From Malaya genurostris (taxonomy: Eukaryota; Arthropoda; Insecta; Diptera; Culicidae), in NCBI RefSeq assembly GCF_030247185.1, contig NC_080571.1, forward strand, positions 165,947,547-166,011,546: 64,000 bases of DNA, given 5' to 3'. Positions 33,075 to 43,614 of this stretch are shown piece after piece. Position 1 is the stretch's first letter; each line of letters starts with the position of its first letter. The position numbers and the translations under genes were made by a program. The notes beneath the pieces are model-generated. The model was not told the DNA's origin. It did not search any database and saw nothing but the letters and a program-made list of their open reading frames with translations.

Positions 33075-33604
33075 CGCTCACACGTTCGAGTTGTTCTGCC
33101 CAGGTTTCCGCATCCATAGCAGAAAACTATTTTAGGTTTGGTGCATTGTCGCCACCAGTGCCCTTCTACTTGGCAGTTCCAACATAACTTTGTTCGCTGC
33201 TTTTGGTCAGTCGTATCCATCCTATTTATTCCATTTGATGGTTGTCTGTGGAATCGTCGTGTATCGATTGGTGCTCTATCGCTTGTACGTTCTCTGATAG
33301 CATTTACAGATATGGAACGATCGCTGTCGTACTCGCTTTCTTCAGCGTCGATTCGATTGATGGAGCGACGAATTTGGCCATCTAGTGTTTGCTGTTGCAG
33401 ATGTGGGTCTGCTGCGTCTATTCGATAGTTTAGACAAATCAAGTGCTGAAGGTCATTCACTTCAACTATCGAAATTTTCGATCGGTAGTGTTGTCGCATG
33501 TTGTCCCAAATCACTTCAAACTTTCTTCTTTTTGATAATGGTTTGGACAGCATTCGATTAAGTTTTTCGATCTCTGTCACAAACGCAATAAACGATTCCC
33601 CTCG
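33020..33604 (-). CDS. Gypsy gag C-terminal part (nucleocapsid)
   Basis: In its own phase from about 33604 (ESFIAFVTEIEKLNRML) to the stop at 33020. It contains a CCHC knuckle, CWNCQVEGHWWRQC, and a second degenerate one, CYGCGNLGRTTRTC, where arginine replaces the zinc-binding histidine. It is separated from the N-terminal gag frame by a frameshift around 33605-33635. The nucleocapsid would bind element RNA. The gag stop codon lies directly after a slippery heptamer. Confidence 0.85.
   Translation of the reverse strand, partial: RGESFIAFVTEIEKLNRMLSKPLSKRRKFEVIWDNMRQHYRSKISIVEVNDLQHLICLNYRIDAADPHLQQQTLDGQIRRSINRIDAEESEYDSDRSISVNAIRERTSDRAPIDTRRFHRQPSNGINRMDTTDQKQRTKLCWNCQVEGHWWRQCTKPKIVFCYGCGNLGRTTRTCERCGTPAVTRTVDEGPGNE
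33026..33032 (-). promoter_or_regulatory. Candidate -1 ribosomal frameshift heptamer
   Basis: The minus strand reads G GGA AAC, split as X XXY YYZ in the gag phase (codons CCG GGA AAC GAG TAG). A -1 slip here moves ribosomes from gag into the open protease-pol phase two codons before the gag stop. The same heptamer serves at retroviral gag-pro junctions. The downstream structure was not assessed. Confidence 0.75.
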
Positions 33605-33631
33605 CTGTTGTTTTCGTTCTTGGACTTTTGA

Positions 33632-34801
33632 TCATATCCCTTGGTCCTTATTAGGGTTTCCAAACCTGAATGTTATGTTGGTTTCGAAAGTCTCCCAAGA
33701 GACAAAATCGTCAACATAGGTGAAGAACCAATCTGATGCGGCCCCTTCCAGGAGCATGTGAATATCTCTTAATAATATCCTTTGCGATATCCCTTCTCGT
33801 TCGGCGAGTTTCTTGGCCTTGTATAGGAAGTTTTCGACTGGAATTGTTCTTGTGTCACCGGTGAATCGTAGCTTCCATTTTTCGACTCGACCGTAGCCCT
33901 CATTTCGTTCTCGAAAGGGTGGCCTGTTCCGTACTCTTCTGTTAGTACTTCTGCCAATTGAGAGTGACACATGACTGTCGTTCTCATCGTATGTGCTGTT
34001 GTCCTCATGATCACTCCGGAATCCGCTTCTGTATCTGCGGGAGCTTTGGCTTTGATCCTCACTTGAGTCCGAGCTATAGTTTAGGTCTAAGGGTTTTCCT
34101 GGTTGTTCAAGTGGTGATTGTACCTCTTTGTTTCCATTACCCGTCCAGCTGTCGGTTGGGTATATTTCTCTACCTGATCCTTGCTGCCTACGAGGCGTAC
34201 ATCGGTCTTGCACTTGGTCCATCAACACTGCTAACTGGTTCTTCATTTCTTCCCATTCCTTTTTGAGAACTACTATTCTCTCGTCCCCCGTCTTCTGCTC
34301 TACTTCTTTCGGTTGTTGTTTGGGAATCGCCCCCTTTGAACTCTTCCCGGTAATCTGATTCTCATCTGTTTGTGTCTCCAACGGAAGTTGTCGGTCTGGA
34401 TTTTGTGCGTTTATACCACCTTCGGCCCCTTGTATAATATTGTTTATTTGCTCTTTATACGGTGATAGTGGGGGACCGAAATGGTAATCGTGCATTACGC
34501 TTTCAATTTGTCTAGTTAATTCCCTGCGAATTCGTTTTCCCTCCTCGGTATTAGCTACACACCTTTTTGTCCTATACCAATAATGTAAGACTCGCGACTC
34601 GAATTTTGGTTCTACTTTTTTTTCCAGGGCTTTCCTTAGACATTCAACTCGCCCACGAATGTGCAACGCTTCATCTAATATGTTTAACGGTGAGCGAAAA
34701 TTCCGACCCTCAGATTGATCCACTCTAAATAAATTTCTTAGTAGCCTTTGCTTTGCGGTTAAGTCAAGAGCAAACACATTTTCCGGTTGTTTACGAATCA
34801 T
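33632..34801 (-). CDS. Gypsy gag N-terminal and capsid part
   Basis: Starts MIRKQPENVFALDLTAK at 34801, about 700 bp inside the 5' LTR. The first half is charged and low-complexity (QPKEVEQKTGDERIVVLKKE, SDSSEDQSQSSRRYRSGF). The second half carries the capsid-like segment VEKWKLRFTGDTRTIPVENF, AEREGISQ and LLEGAASDWFFTYVDDFVSW, recognisable as Ty3/gypsy Gag. The frame then breaks near 33632 and gag continues in another phase. Gag forms the particle. No viral envelope component accompanies it. Confidence 0.8.
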   Translation of the reverse strand: MIRKQPENVFALDLTAKQRLLRNLFRVDQSEGRNFRSPLNILDEALHIRGRVECLRKALEKKVEPKFESRVLHYWYRTKRCVANTEEGKRIRRELTRQIESVMHDYHFGPPLSPYKEQINNIIQGAEGGINAQNPDRQLPLETQTDENQITGKSSKGAIPKQQPKEVEQKTGDERIVVLKKEWEEMKNQLAVLMDQVQDRCTPRRQQGSGREIYPTDSWTGNGNKEVQSPLEQPGKPLDLNYSSDSSEDQSQSSRRYRSGFRSDHEDNSTYDENDSHVSLSIGRSTNRRVRNRPPFRERNEGYGRVEKWKLRFTGDTRTIPVENFLYKAKKLAEREGISQRILLRDIHMLLEGAASDWFFTYVDDFVSWETFETNITFRFGNPNKDQGI

Positions 34802-35498
34802 TAGTTCGTAATCTACCTACTCTAACGTGAGGTCCTCTGCATGTGGAAATAGTCGGTTCATTTTGAGTATGTTTAGTTTAATTATTGTACGTTGATATAG
34901 GAAGTTAAGGATTGATGTATATGTTCTTAATGTTCAACGCAATTTTGATTGCAATATGAGTTACTCCGAACTGGTGTAACTAAAATATGATTTTTTTTTA
35001 AATAATAACAATAACTGAATTCTCATAAATAAATAAATAAATAAATAAATACATGTATTATTATGGATAAGTTACTAAATAATGTAGGATCAATTGCATG
35101 CAAGAAAAAAACTATATGTATATAGATAATGTATATGAATAAATATTAAATAGAATGAATAAAAATTTGAATACTAATTGAACAACAATTATTTTATTTA
35201 TATCATGTATATTTTGTTGCTGAGAAATATGTCCTTTTGGCAAAAATGCTTTGTGGCAGACTCAACAAATATGCACCGCAAATTCTGTGTAGTGCTAGTT
35301 GAAAATTATCTCAACAAAAAAAAAATGAATAGATTTGCTATCCCCAATTCGTTTTATTTCTCCACCACTAACTTCATGGATTTACAATAGCCAAAGGAGA
35401 AAACAAAATGTTTTCGTGACTCGTTCTGAACTTGGGTTTAAATGCCATTCGCAATATAGGCATCTTCGAAAAAATGCCTGGTATTGTTGGGCGCCAGT
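34802..35498 (-). other. Gypsy 5' leader
   Basis: AT-rich untranslated leader between the 5' LTR and gag, with an (AAAT)n microsatellite at about 35024-35051. No coding frame with family motifs. It includes the primer-binding site at its LTR end. Confidence 0.7.
35486..35496 (-). other. Primer-binding site, tRNA-Lys type
   Basis: Two bases after the LTR end the minus strand reads TGGCGCCCAAC, complementary to the 3' end of lysine tRNA (CCA end included). It is followed by AATACCAGG, which departs from the tRNA. Minus-strand DNA synthesis would start here. This confirms that the right LTR is the 5' LTR. Confidence 0.75.
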
Positions 35499-37435
35499 TA
35501 TAACTGGTCAGCTTACTGCCCCGTCAATAAGTAGGTGATTTATGCGCCACTCTCTGGTTGAGAGATCACCCGCCAATTCTTGTTTGCCCGGCTTGAGACC
35601 TTAAAGGGGAAGGTTCATTCTATCCCTAATCAGGGAAGGGAAGCGAGCTAGCTGACTCAAACGGCTCTTGAAACGGAGAAAGGATCTAACCGCAACCTGA
35701 GATCTCCCGCGCGCTCAACGCAATCGTCTATGCCGGGGAAATTATCATCATAGGTAAACCTCGGAATCCTCAATCTAGGCGGAGGAGCAGAAAGATTCGG
35801 GATTCGTTCGGATCGATTTCGGAGTCGACCTCTCCAGTAAACAAACAATCAACAATCTAGAACGCCAAACGCTAACATGAAATTACTTCTCCAGCAAACT
35901 AAAGACGGGACGACTTCATATAGAGCAAATCTATCTACATTGCATACTAGAAATTTAAGCTTTATTGTATCCCATTATCGTGCAAGTTCAAAGGCTTTAG
36001 GGGTTATTTTACAATTACATTTATTCGTGTCTACGCTTTCCGCGGTCTTGCATTCATGCCTAGGCCTAGTCTTAGTCCCTTTCCTTTCTCTTTTCCACAT
36101 TCATCTCCTACATGTATCTACTGTACGGAATCTCCGTGATCACTAAGATGCTTTGTTTCGTGTGTCTCGTGTGCTGATTCACTGCGGCTGGCAGCCGTTG
36201 CTTATAAAGGGTTCACTTAAATATATCGAGGGTAGTGACCCTAGTTTGAGTCACATGCGCATGGACATTCACAAACAGAACGTGCAAATTGTTTTACTCA
36301 CGACCTAGGTTTTACGTGGTTCTGCGGATGGCGGTAACGACGGATGACATTAGTTTCTCCTTCTGCTGCTGCTGTGTGCGACCGCCTTCGATCACATCGA
36401 ACCGGCGCTGAAGTCCTTACCGCAGATTCGCACGGCGTGGTACGAACGCCGCAAATTCCGGCCGTAACCGAAATGAAAGTTGTCGACGATGACGTGATTG
36501 CTGGTCTGTCCTTCTAAGGGTGCGATGATGATGTCAGCGACCCTCTTCCGGCCACATGTACCGCCGGGAAAACTTTGCGAGCTGACGGTGAGGTCAGAAA
36601 TTGTCTCTAACGAGATTTGGTGGTGTGCCGGACGTCGGACCGTTACGAATCCTTTTGACTTTTGTTCCACACACGACACTGCCTACGCTAACTGCCACTG
36701 TATCGACAATATAAGCTATCTGTTTGGGAAAGGAAAACTAAACTTTAGCTAACTGCGTGAAGTCTTTTCATGTTACTTATAACCTGATCAAACACACCAC
36801 GTCGCGAATAACAAATTACGGACAACTCCTGCCTCTTCCACTAGTCAGACCAAAGTGAGAAATCGAGGTCTGGAAATCCTCAGACTACCCGGGCATTTGG
36901 TAATCTTCGTTACCGGAACTTGCAAGGCGAAGTTTGTTAATTGCGTTTAAACGCACGGAAACCCCAATTTTAGCAATGGTTATCCTTTTCTAGCGAACCG
37001 TCTTAACCATACTAACCAGATCCCCCTCGCGTATTAAAGCGAAACGAACATTTTCCCACACATTTAGCCAAGGGTCAGTGGCCGCATTCGGCTGTAAAGC
37101 TATTATCATGTGAACGAGAGTGTCACAGAAGCTATTATCATGTAAACGAGAGAGTCACAGAAGCTATTATCATGTCCGCGAGTGAGTCACCGAATCACGA
37201 AGCGCCAGTGCCATGGGTAATTCAGTTGGGTGTTATAGCAAACCTTCCATTGAATGCAGTTCATTTGCGGTGCTTCAAGTTGTTGATTTGCGTCGGATAA
37301 TTTATGAGATAAATAATCGATAAATTAGATATTACTTATGACATTCATTTAATATTTTGGTACTGACGATAAACTAACTAAATATTTTTACAGATAAGTC
37401 TGCAATAACTATTTTACGAATATGTACTTGTTACA
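35499..37435 (-). repeat. Gypsy LTR, copy 3 (5' LTR)
   Basis: 1937 bp with the same ends as the left LTRs. It differs by scattered substitutions and by two longer blocks absent from the left copies (about 110 bp near 35918-36030 and about 29 bp near 36907-36937). The outer edge is followed by ATTT and the resumed RTE ORF. On the element strand it contains the TATA-like CTTTATAAGC box. Confidence 0.85.
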
Positions 37436-37925
37436 ATTTATGGGCGAACGCGCTACCACGGACCAAGTGTTCGCCATCCGCCAGGTGTTGCAAAAGTGCC
37501 GCGAATACAATGTGCCCACACATCACGTATTTATCGATTTCAAATCAGCCTACGACACAATCGATCGAGATCAGCTATGGAAAATCATGAGCGACTACGG
37601 ATTCCCGGACAAATTGATACGATCGGCCAAGGCTACGATGGATCGAGTGATGTGCGTTGTTCGAGTATCGGGGATAAACTCGAGTCCCTTCGAAACTCGC
37701 AGAGGGCTACGGCAAGGTGATGGCCTTTCGTGTCTGCTATTCAACATTGCTTTGGAGGGTGTGATAAGAAGAGCGAGGATAGACACGAGTGGCACGATTT
37801 TCAGAAAGTCCGTCCAGCTACTTGGTTTCGCTGATGATATTGACATTATAGCACACAACTTTGAGAAGATGGAAGATACGTACATCGGACTGAAAGCTGA
37901 CGCCAAGCGGATCGGACTTGACTGA
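37436..37925 (+). pseudogene. RTE-type ORF2, RT palm (continuation after the gypsy insertion)
   Basis: Continues the frame interrupted at 22356/26122: GERATTDQVFAIRQVLQKC, HHVFIDFKSAYDTIDRDQL (motif A), ETRRGLRQGDGLSCLLFNIA (motif B) and LLGFADDIDIIAHN (motif C, FADD intact), ending at LKADAKRIGLD. After 37925 a 30-bp phrase (CTGAAAGCTGACGCCAAGCG...) is repeated once and the RTE reading is lost. The thumb and C-terminal domain are missing. Confidence 0.85.
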
Positions 37926-38143
37926 AAGCTGACGCCAAGCGGCCGGACTTGATCGTGATTCCGGTTGGAGGATAGCTTCCGGTTCACTGGCGCCCCGATG
38001 ATCCTAGCAGTTTTACGTACTACTCGTCTAGTCCCAGACGATGGATCTAGACTACTCCGACGAAGAGCTTTCCGGCGAAGAAGGTTCTCCCGGACCGACG
38101 TTTATTCGCTAATCCCTCTTGAGCCTACTACGGTTGCACGCGA

Positions 38144-39470
38144 CTAGCGGTCGCGGCTACCTGTTGTTGTTCTGCACTCCATTTCCGCTGCAATATTCCA
38201 GTTCTCTACGCAGTGGCACATTCTCTGGATCAGGTTCTCCGGTGTGGTGTCAATGCCGCATGCCTCCAGTAGCTCACTCCTTTGAGCCGCGAAACGGGAA
38301 CATGCGAACAAGACGTGTTCAGCCGTCTCGATCTCGCAGCCAGGACATACGGGGGATGTCGCGTGGCCGAACCTGTGGAGGTACCATTTGAAGCACCCGT
38401 GGCCTGTGAGGAATTGCGTCAGGCCGAAGTTCACTTCTCTCTGAGGTCTATCTAGCCAACTCGAGACCCTAGGTATAAGTCGATGTGTCCACCTACGCTT
38501 GGTTGAGCTGTCCCACTCTTGTTGCCATCTGCGTAGAGAAGCGGCTCTGGAGTCCCTACGGGCGTTCCGGTCTCCTCGCATGCTGTAGCACTCCGCGTCT
38601 TCCTTCACTATCAGGCCGATAGGCATCATACTTGCAACCACGCAGGCCGCATCCCTCGATACAGTGCGGTATGCACTGATCACGCGAACACATCAGTCTA
38701 TGCGTACTCTCCAGCATCTGTGCGTTGCGTTCCACACCAAGTTCCGACGGCCATACCAGGCTGCCGTACCTGAGGATCGAAACTGTTACTCCTGCCAGTA
38801 ACCTACGTTTACTGGAGCGCACAGGCGAGCTGTTGGCCATCAATCGTGAGAGCGCCGCGATCGCTTTTGATGCGCGCTTGCAGGCGTATTCAACGTGCTT
38901 GCTGAAGCTGAGTTTGTCGACAAGCATCACACCCAATTGCTTCAGTGATCTCTTGGAGGGGATCATGCAATCTCCGGCATGTACTATCGCCTCCTGTTCC
39001 GATTTGCGGTTGTTTATTACCATCACCTCTGTTTTGTGGTGCGCGAGTTGCAGTTTCCTGCTACGCAGTCAGTCCTCTACCAAGCAGATTGAGTGTGATG
39101 CACTCAGTTCGACCTCTTCGATGGATTCGCGGTAGACTGTCAGTGTGACGTCGTCCGCGAATCCGACTATCTTGACACCCGGAGGGAGCCTCAACCTCAG
39201 TACTCCATCGTACATTATATTCCACAGGATCGGGCCCAGGATAGATCCCTGTGGTACTCCAGCCGTGATTGGAGTGTTACGTGTGCCTTCGTCGGTCTCG
39301 TAGAGCAATACTCGGTTCTGGAAGTAGCTTTCCAGAATCTTGTACAGCCCTTCCGGTACTCCCAGTCGAAGTAGGGAATCAGCAATGTCTGCCCAACAAG
39401 CACTACTGAACGCGTTCTTAACTTCTAGCGTTACTACCGCACAGTAGCGGATTTCTCGTGTAGCCATCAC
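38144..39470 (-). pseudogene. R1-type reverse transcriptase, frameshifted
   Basis: The palm in 39069-39470 reads VTLEVKNAFSSACW (motif A), ITAGVPQGSILGPILWNIMY (motif B), KIVGFADDVTLTVY (FADD intact). The thumb in 38556-39026 contains LKQLGVMLVDKLSFSKHVEY. The C-terminal frame 38144-38683 holds TQFLTGHGCFKWYLHRFGHA and CPGCEIETAEHVLFAC, the zinc-binding motif typical of R1/LOA-type C-termini. Two frameshifts (near 39050 and 38650) and loss of the fingers inactivate it. Confidence 0.85.
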
Positions 39471-39474
39471 AAAC

Positions 39475-39905
39475 TCTCCAATTTAGATCTCCAGCTAGGC
39501 CAGGACAACAGAAAGTCAGGTCGATAAACGACTCGACTCCGTTCCGCTGGAAGGTACTTTTCAGTCCATCATTCGCTAACACGACGTCTAACTTGGCGAG
39601 GGCCTCCAGTAACGTCTGTCCTCTCCTATTAGTATAGCGGCTGCCCCAAGCCGTTGCCCAGGCGTTGGAGTCTCCGGCTATCACCACCGGCTTCCGACCC
39701 ACCAGGTCTGCGGTCATGGCTATGGCTACTCCCTCCGCTTGTGTTTTCACCACCTCTTGCACTGGGTATCAACCAGTCGTCAAGATCGCCACCGTCTTGG
39801 CCACCGTCGTCCGACACCCAGTTCCCGTTATCTACCGGTGTGTGATAGAGATCCGAGAGAATCGCGACATCAATGCCCCATTCCGCTGGCCAGCTGCACA
39901 GTGAT
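39475..39905 (-). pseudogene. R1-type endonuclease fragment
   Basis: Shows QLNLNHC-like wording near 39890, WGIDVAILSDLYHTP, then KPVVIAGDSNAWATAWGSRY, TNRRGQTLLEALAKLDVVL and GVESFIDLTFCCPGLAG. It is an apurinic-type endonuclease that would nick the target. One frameshift occurs near 39770 and the C-terminal SDH motif is deleted at the junction with RT. Confidence 0.75.
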
Positions 39906-39920
39906 TTAGGTTCAGCTGTA

Positions 39921-40729
39921 CTACTTGCATGTGGTTTTACTCCCTCCACTTGTTGAACAAGTAGGTCCGCCCATGACGTGGTTTGTTGCCTTCTTCTTGC
40001 TCGCGCATAGCATGCAACGTGGCGTTCTTTCGCATGCATACGCCTTGTGCCCCTCGCCGCCGCAACGCTTGCAGAGGTTACTCCGGTCTGAGCCTTTGCA
40101 GTTCCACGACTTGTGCCCAGGTTCGAAACACCTGAAGCACATGTCAACCGCCGGCGGTTGGTAAGCGGTCACTGGGCACACCGACCATCCGACCTTTAGC
40201 CTGCCCACTTTGAGGACCTTATTAGCATCCGTGGCCGATAGCTTTAATGTAGCTATCTGGGTGCCCTGTAGTCCTTTCCTCATACGGATGGATTCCCGTG
40301 AGACATCCTCTCCTCCTTGCTCCTTTATGGCCATGTCAAGTTCTTCTGCGGTGGCGATTTCATCCAACCGTTTGCACTGGAGTGCAACCTCGTTAAGCAG
40401 GGCTCTAACTTCGGCCGTGTCGCCCAGGACTTGTTGGGCAAGCGCAAAAAGCTCCGTTCCGCCCACCTGAGCTCCCTTTTTAAGCTCGAGCAGAATCTCT
40501 CCCGTCTTCGTACGACGGATGTCATACTCGGCTTTACTACTTCCTTCACTTGCTCGCGGGACTCAGGCTGGTCCACTGGTTTGTCAGGGGCATTGCTGTC
40601 ACTCGTCCCCTCAGCTACCGCTTCGTTCTCCTCTCTCGCACCCGTTCTGGATGGAGACCTCCTCAAACCCCCTCTTGCGAAAGGGTTTATCTTCTTACTC
40701 GACGCCGATGTTGATGGTGTAGAACTCAT
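39921..40729 (-). pseudogene. R1-type gag with three zinc knuckles
   Basis: Starts MSSTPSTSASSKKINPFARG at 40729 and shifts phase near 40460. It continues with a central domain (KLSATDANKVLKVGRLKVGW) and three zinc knuckles: CFRCFEPGHKSWNC, CKRCGGEGHKAYAC and CMLCASKKKATNHVMGGPTC. Gag of this type packages element RNA. The endonuclease frame follows closely. Confidence 0.8.
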
Positions 40730-41585
40730 GTTTTATATGGGTCCCCCTTTATGGCTACCGTCAAACCCAGCCGAAAGTAGTCGTTATCGTGATCCCACGG
40801 TTACCTATGCGGTGCTGTGAGGCCATGCGAGGGTTGACTTTACGCTCAGAGCCGGATCAGCGCAAATCAGGAAAAGGGCATCTGAACCTACTTCCACCCA
40901 GCCATCCCAACCAGGTGGCTGAAAGTGGGACGGCGTGCCATAAGGCCTGCCACGGTTTTATGGGACGGAGTAGAATATCGCAGCTGTCAGCTCTAGTTTC
41001 TCTATATATTCCGATCTACCGTATCGTATCCATGGATGGTATGATAGCCAGTATGCCATAGTTAGGACCTCACTGGCGTTAGTCCTAACGTGCCGAGTCG
41101 GCACTCCCGCTGGGCTTGTGCACTTTGAGCGGCACACGATCGCTTTAGTAGGACTTTGCTTTTTGTAGAGGATTAGCAGAGCCCAATGCCCTACAACTCG
41201 CAGTTGGTGGGGGAGGGGTCGTCAAGCCCTTAAACATAGTCCCTGCTGCCCCACGATGGATCGATCAAATTGAGGACGACCTGCAGCCCTTCGTAGCTAC
41301 CGAGGCTGGCGGCGAATAGCCATGAATTGAGTCGAATGGAGACGCCTCCTGTATACAGCACAGACCCGCGTGGTCTACGATTGAAAAAATAACTACGTAA
41401 ACCGTGCCGTAACGAAACCAGTATTTTCCCCAACTCTGTTGCTAAGGAGTGTTAAAAGAGCATTTCCCAAAGATACAAAATTAACAAAGTTCCATGATTT
41501 TGAAAAAGTCTCATTGACACGCGTTATCCTTAGTTACAAATTCCTGTAGGATTGCTGTTGTTACTAATTTTCACACCCCTCAGCG

Positions 41586-42140
41586 CACAGTGGTTCAAAA
41601 GCGCAATTTCACGCTCTTAATTGATAACTCATTAAAAACGTGGTTTTCGAGGTACAGTATCTTCAGCAAAGTTGCTCAGAATGATAGACGCCATCTTTTG
41701 GCAAATTTTATTCATGTGATTAATTCCCCTAAAAGTGAGATAAAAATTTTAGTTTAGCTCAGGGGCAACATATGGGCTAAGTTACTTCGACAAAGTTGTG
41801 CAGAAAGTTATTTCAAACAAATTAGCTGAGGGTACTATTCCCATAACTAGATTGTAATTCATGATATAGTGTATTTGCTGAAAAGGGTGTAAAACAAGCA
41901 GTTTATGTAAGAAAACACATATATTTTCAATTTATATGAGTTTTCCATGTTATACAAAGTTTTTCATCTTCAAAAACTACACAACTTTCTCAAACATAAT
42001 ATGCTGCTATCATTCCAGTTTAATGAAATAGAGCAATTTTTCATGTTTTTTTTTTAATGAAATTCTAACTTGTCTATTATCAGAAGACGCAGGAAGGTGC
42101 AGGTGCATGCGTGATATGTTCATTTCAAATATCCTTGTCC
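41586..42140 (+). repeat. Left arm of the large palindrome, outer part
   Basis: The reverse complement matches 56895-57381 well (for example CTTAGCCCATATGTTGCCCC at 57187 and its complement near 41765). It ends at the 75-bp segment duplicated by the LOA insertion. Confidence 0.85.
42066..42140. repeat. 75-bp target-site duplication, left copy
   Basis: Identical over 75 bp to 46395-46469. It starts TAACTTGTCTATTATCAG and ends ATATCCTTGTCC, and flanks the LOA-type element. The related right palindrome arm (near 56900, inverted) has this sequence once. Confidence 0.9.
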
Positions 42141-42657
42141 TTGGAATCAGGAATCAGGAATCAGAACAAATTGGCTCAAATGGCACGTTCCCCTTGATAT
42201 TTGGAGATTTGTGCCTTGCCATCAATTTGTTTTTAGCATCATTTTCCCGATATATAAGAGGGAAGGATTGAAAGGAAATGGTATGGGTTGGACTAGGAGG
42301 ATGGGAAAAATTGACGACACAAAAACACATAGATGCAGAAGTAAATTCTGCACCCCTAAGGGATGCTGAACAATCTGCTGAGGATCACATTTAGTGGAAG
42401 CAGAAGTAAATTCTGAACCTCTACGTGGTCCCGAACAGTCTGCTGTTTATAAAACCTCCAACCCCCGAGAGGATTTAGAGATCTTACAAAAGCGACACCA
42501 TTCTGAACTCCCGGACGAATGCAGAACGATTCGCAGTATGTACGAGCAGAAGTAAATTCAGTACCCCCTAAAGGATGCCAAACAATCTGCTAAACCCTAT
42601 TTAAGGTGAATACAGAAGGGATTCATTCACTCCAGGAAGAACGATGAACCCTTTTGA

Positions 42658-43614
42658 CTATAGCTCCTTACCACATTGGGTGAGAAACGAGAGAATATCC
42701 TTCAATTTTAGCTCCGCATACACAGACTCAACCATGTATGGAGAACCAAAAACCCGGATACGTAGCTGCGTCAATGCGGGACAGTTACATATCAGATGAT
42801 ATGAAGTACCATAATCGCATTCACACAAATCACACGAATAATACTCAGCACGTTGAATAGTAGCCATGTGATAATTGAGTTTTCAATGTCCAGTCAGAGC
42901 TCTGACCAGAATACTGCAATGATGCTTGGAGAAATGCAGTAGACACTTTGACATTTTCAGATTTAAATCTGGTAGAAATGCTTTTGTCTGAGCGCAAGTT
43001 TGCAAGCTGCGCCAGTAGCTGGCATGTTTGGATGCAGCCCAAGAACGAATCTTGTGCTTCATCCAACTAGTTGAAAGTGGTAAAGCTGGTTCAGGACCAA
43101 CGAAATCATTCGTTGCACCAGCTCTAGCCAACTCATCAGCCCATTCATTTCCAGTAATACCAGAATGGCCGGGTACCCATAAGAAGTAAACAGCATTTGA
43201 AATGCTGAGGTCTTCAATTTGAGTTCGACATGCGATCACTAGATTCGACCGTGAGTCATTCGAACTGAGTGCTTTTAAGGCTGCCTGACTGTCGGAACAA
43301 AAATAAATTCGTTTACCACAGATCCTCTGCTGAAGTGCCGATTGTACTCCATACAGAATCGCATAGATTTTTGCTTGGAACACAGTAGAGTATCTACCAA
43401 GTGAAAGAGACTGCTCCAGCCTCATTTCACGACAGTAGACACCAGCACCAGCACGACCATTCAACAGAGAACCGTCCGTATAACAAACTATGTGTTCATC
43501 AAGTTGTCGTTCCAGACAACCAGACAACCATTCCTCACGAAGAGGATAGCTCACATGGAATGTTTTGAAAGGAAAACTGCATGTGAGAGTTAGGTCAATA
43601 GGAGCGAGTAAATA
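42658..43614 (-). pseudogene. LOA-type RNase H and C-terminal zinc motif
   Basis: In phase with the RT frame after a TAG at 43615. RNase H motifs: VCYTDGSLLNGRAGAGVYC, FQAKIYAILYG, IYFCSDSQAALKAL and PGHSGITGNEWADELARAGA (D-E-D-D set complete). After VRALTGH comes a TGA (42883) where a cysteine codon is expected. The same phase continues with NYHMATIQRAEYYSCDLCEC and CDYGTSYHLICNC to 42658. The RNase H would remove RNA from hybrids during copying. Confidence 0.85.

Larger units (their letters stand above)
22357..37435 (-). mobile_element. Ty3/gypsy-type LTR retrotransposon inserted in RTE element, with 3' part duplicated
   Basis: Order on the minus strand: 5' LTR (37435-35499), primer-binding site, gag, protease, RT-RNase H, integrase, 3' region, polypurine tract, 3' LTR. 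A 4-bp target duplication ATTT flanks the whole (22353-22356, repeated at 26119-26122, and 37436-37439), interrupting a collinear RTE ORF. The 3' end occurs twice because of a tandem duplication of 3766 bp. The gag is frameshifted, the PR-RT frame has one TAG and the integrase has an internal deletion, so the copy is inactive. Gag and pol similarities fit Ty3/gypsy; lineage not assigned. Confidence 0.85.
37960..41440 (-). mobile_element. Internally deleted R1-type non-LTR retrotransposon
   Basis: Minus-strand order: probable 5' UTR (41440-40740, GC-rich), gag with three zinc knuckles, endonuclease, RT, C-terminal zinc motif. The endonuclease end and RT fingers are joined by a deletion near 39470. 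Both ends are approximate. Base composition is clearly more GC-rich than the surroundings, as usual for R1-type elements. No target duplication was found. Confidence 0.7.

Noticed and set aside
35877..36146. Small open frame inside the right LTR as a gene
   Set aside because: It lies across the LTR-specific 110-bp block, has no family motif and is absent from the left LTRs.
37890..37955. The repeated CTGAAAGCTGACGCCAAGCG phrase as the R1 target duplication
   Set aside because: Both copies are side by side at one edge of the element, with none at the other edge; a local duplication explains it.
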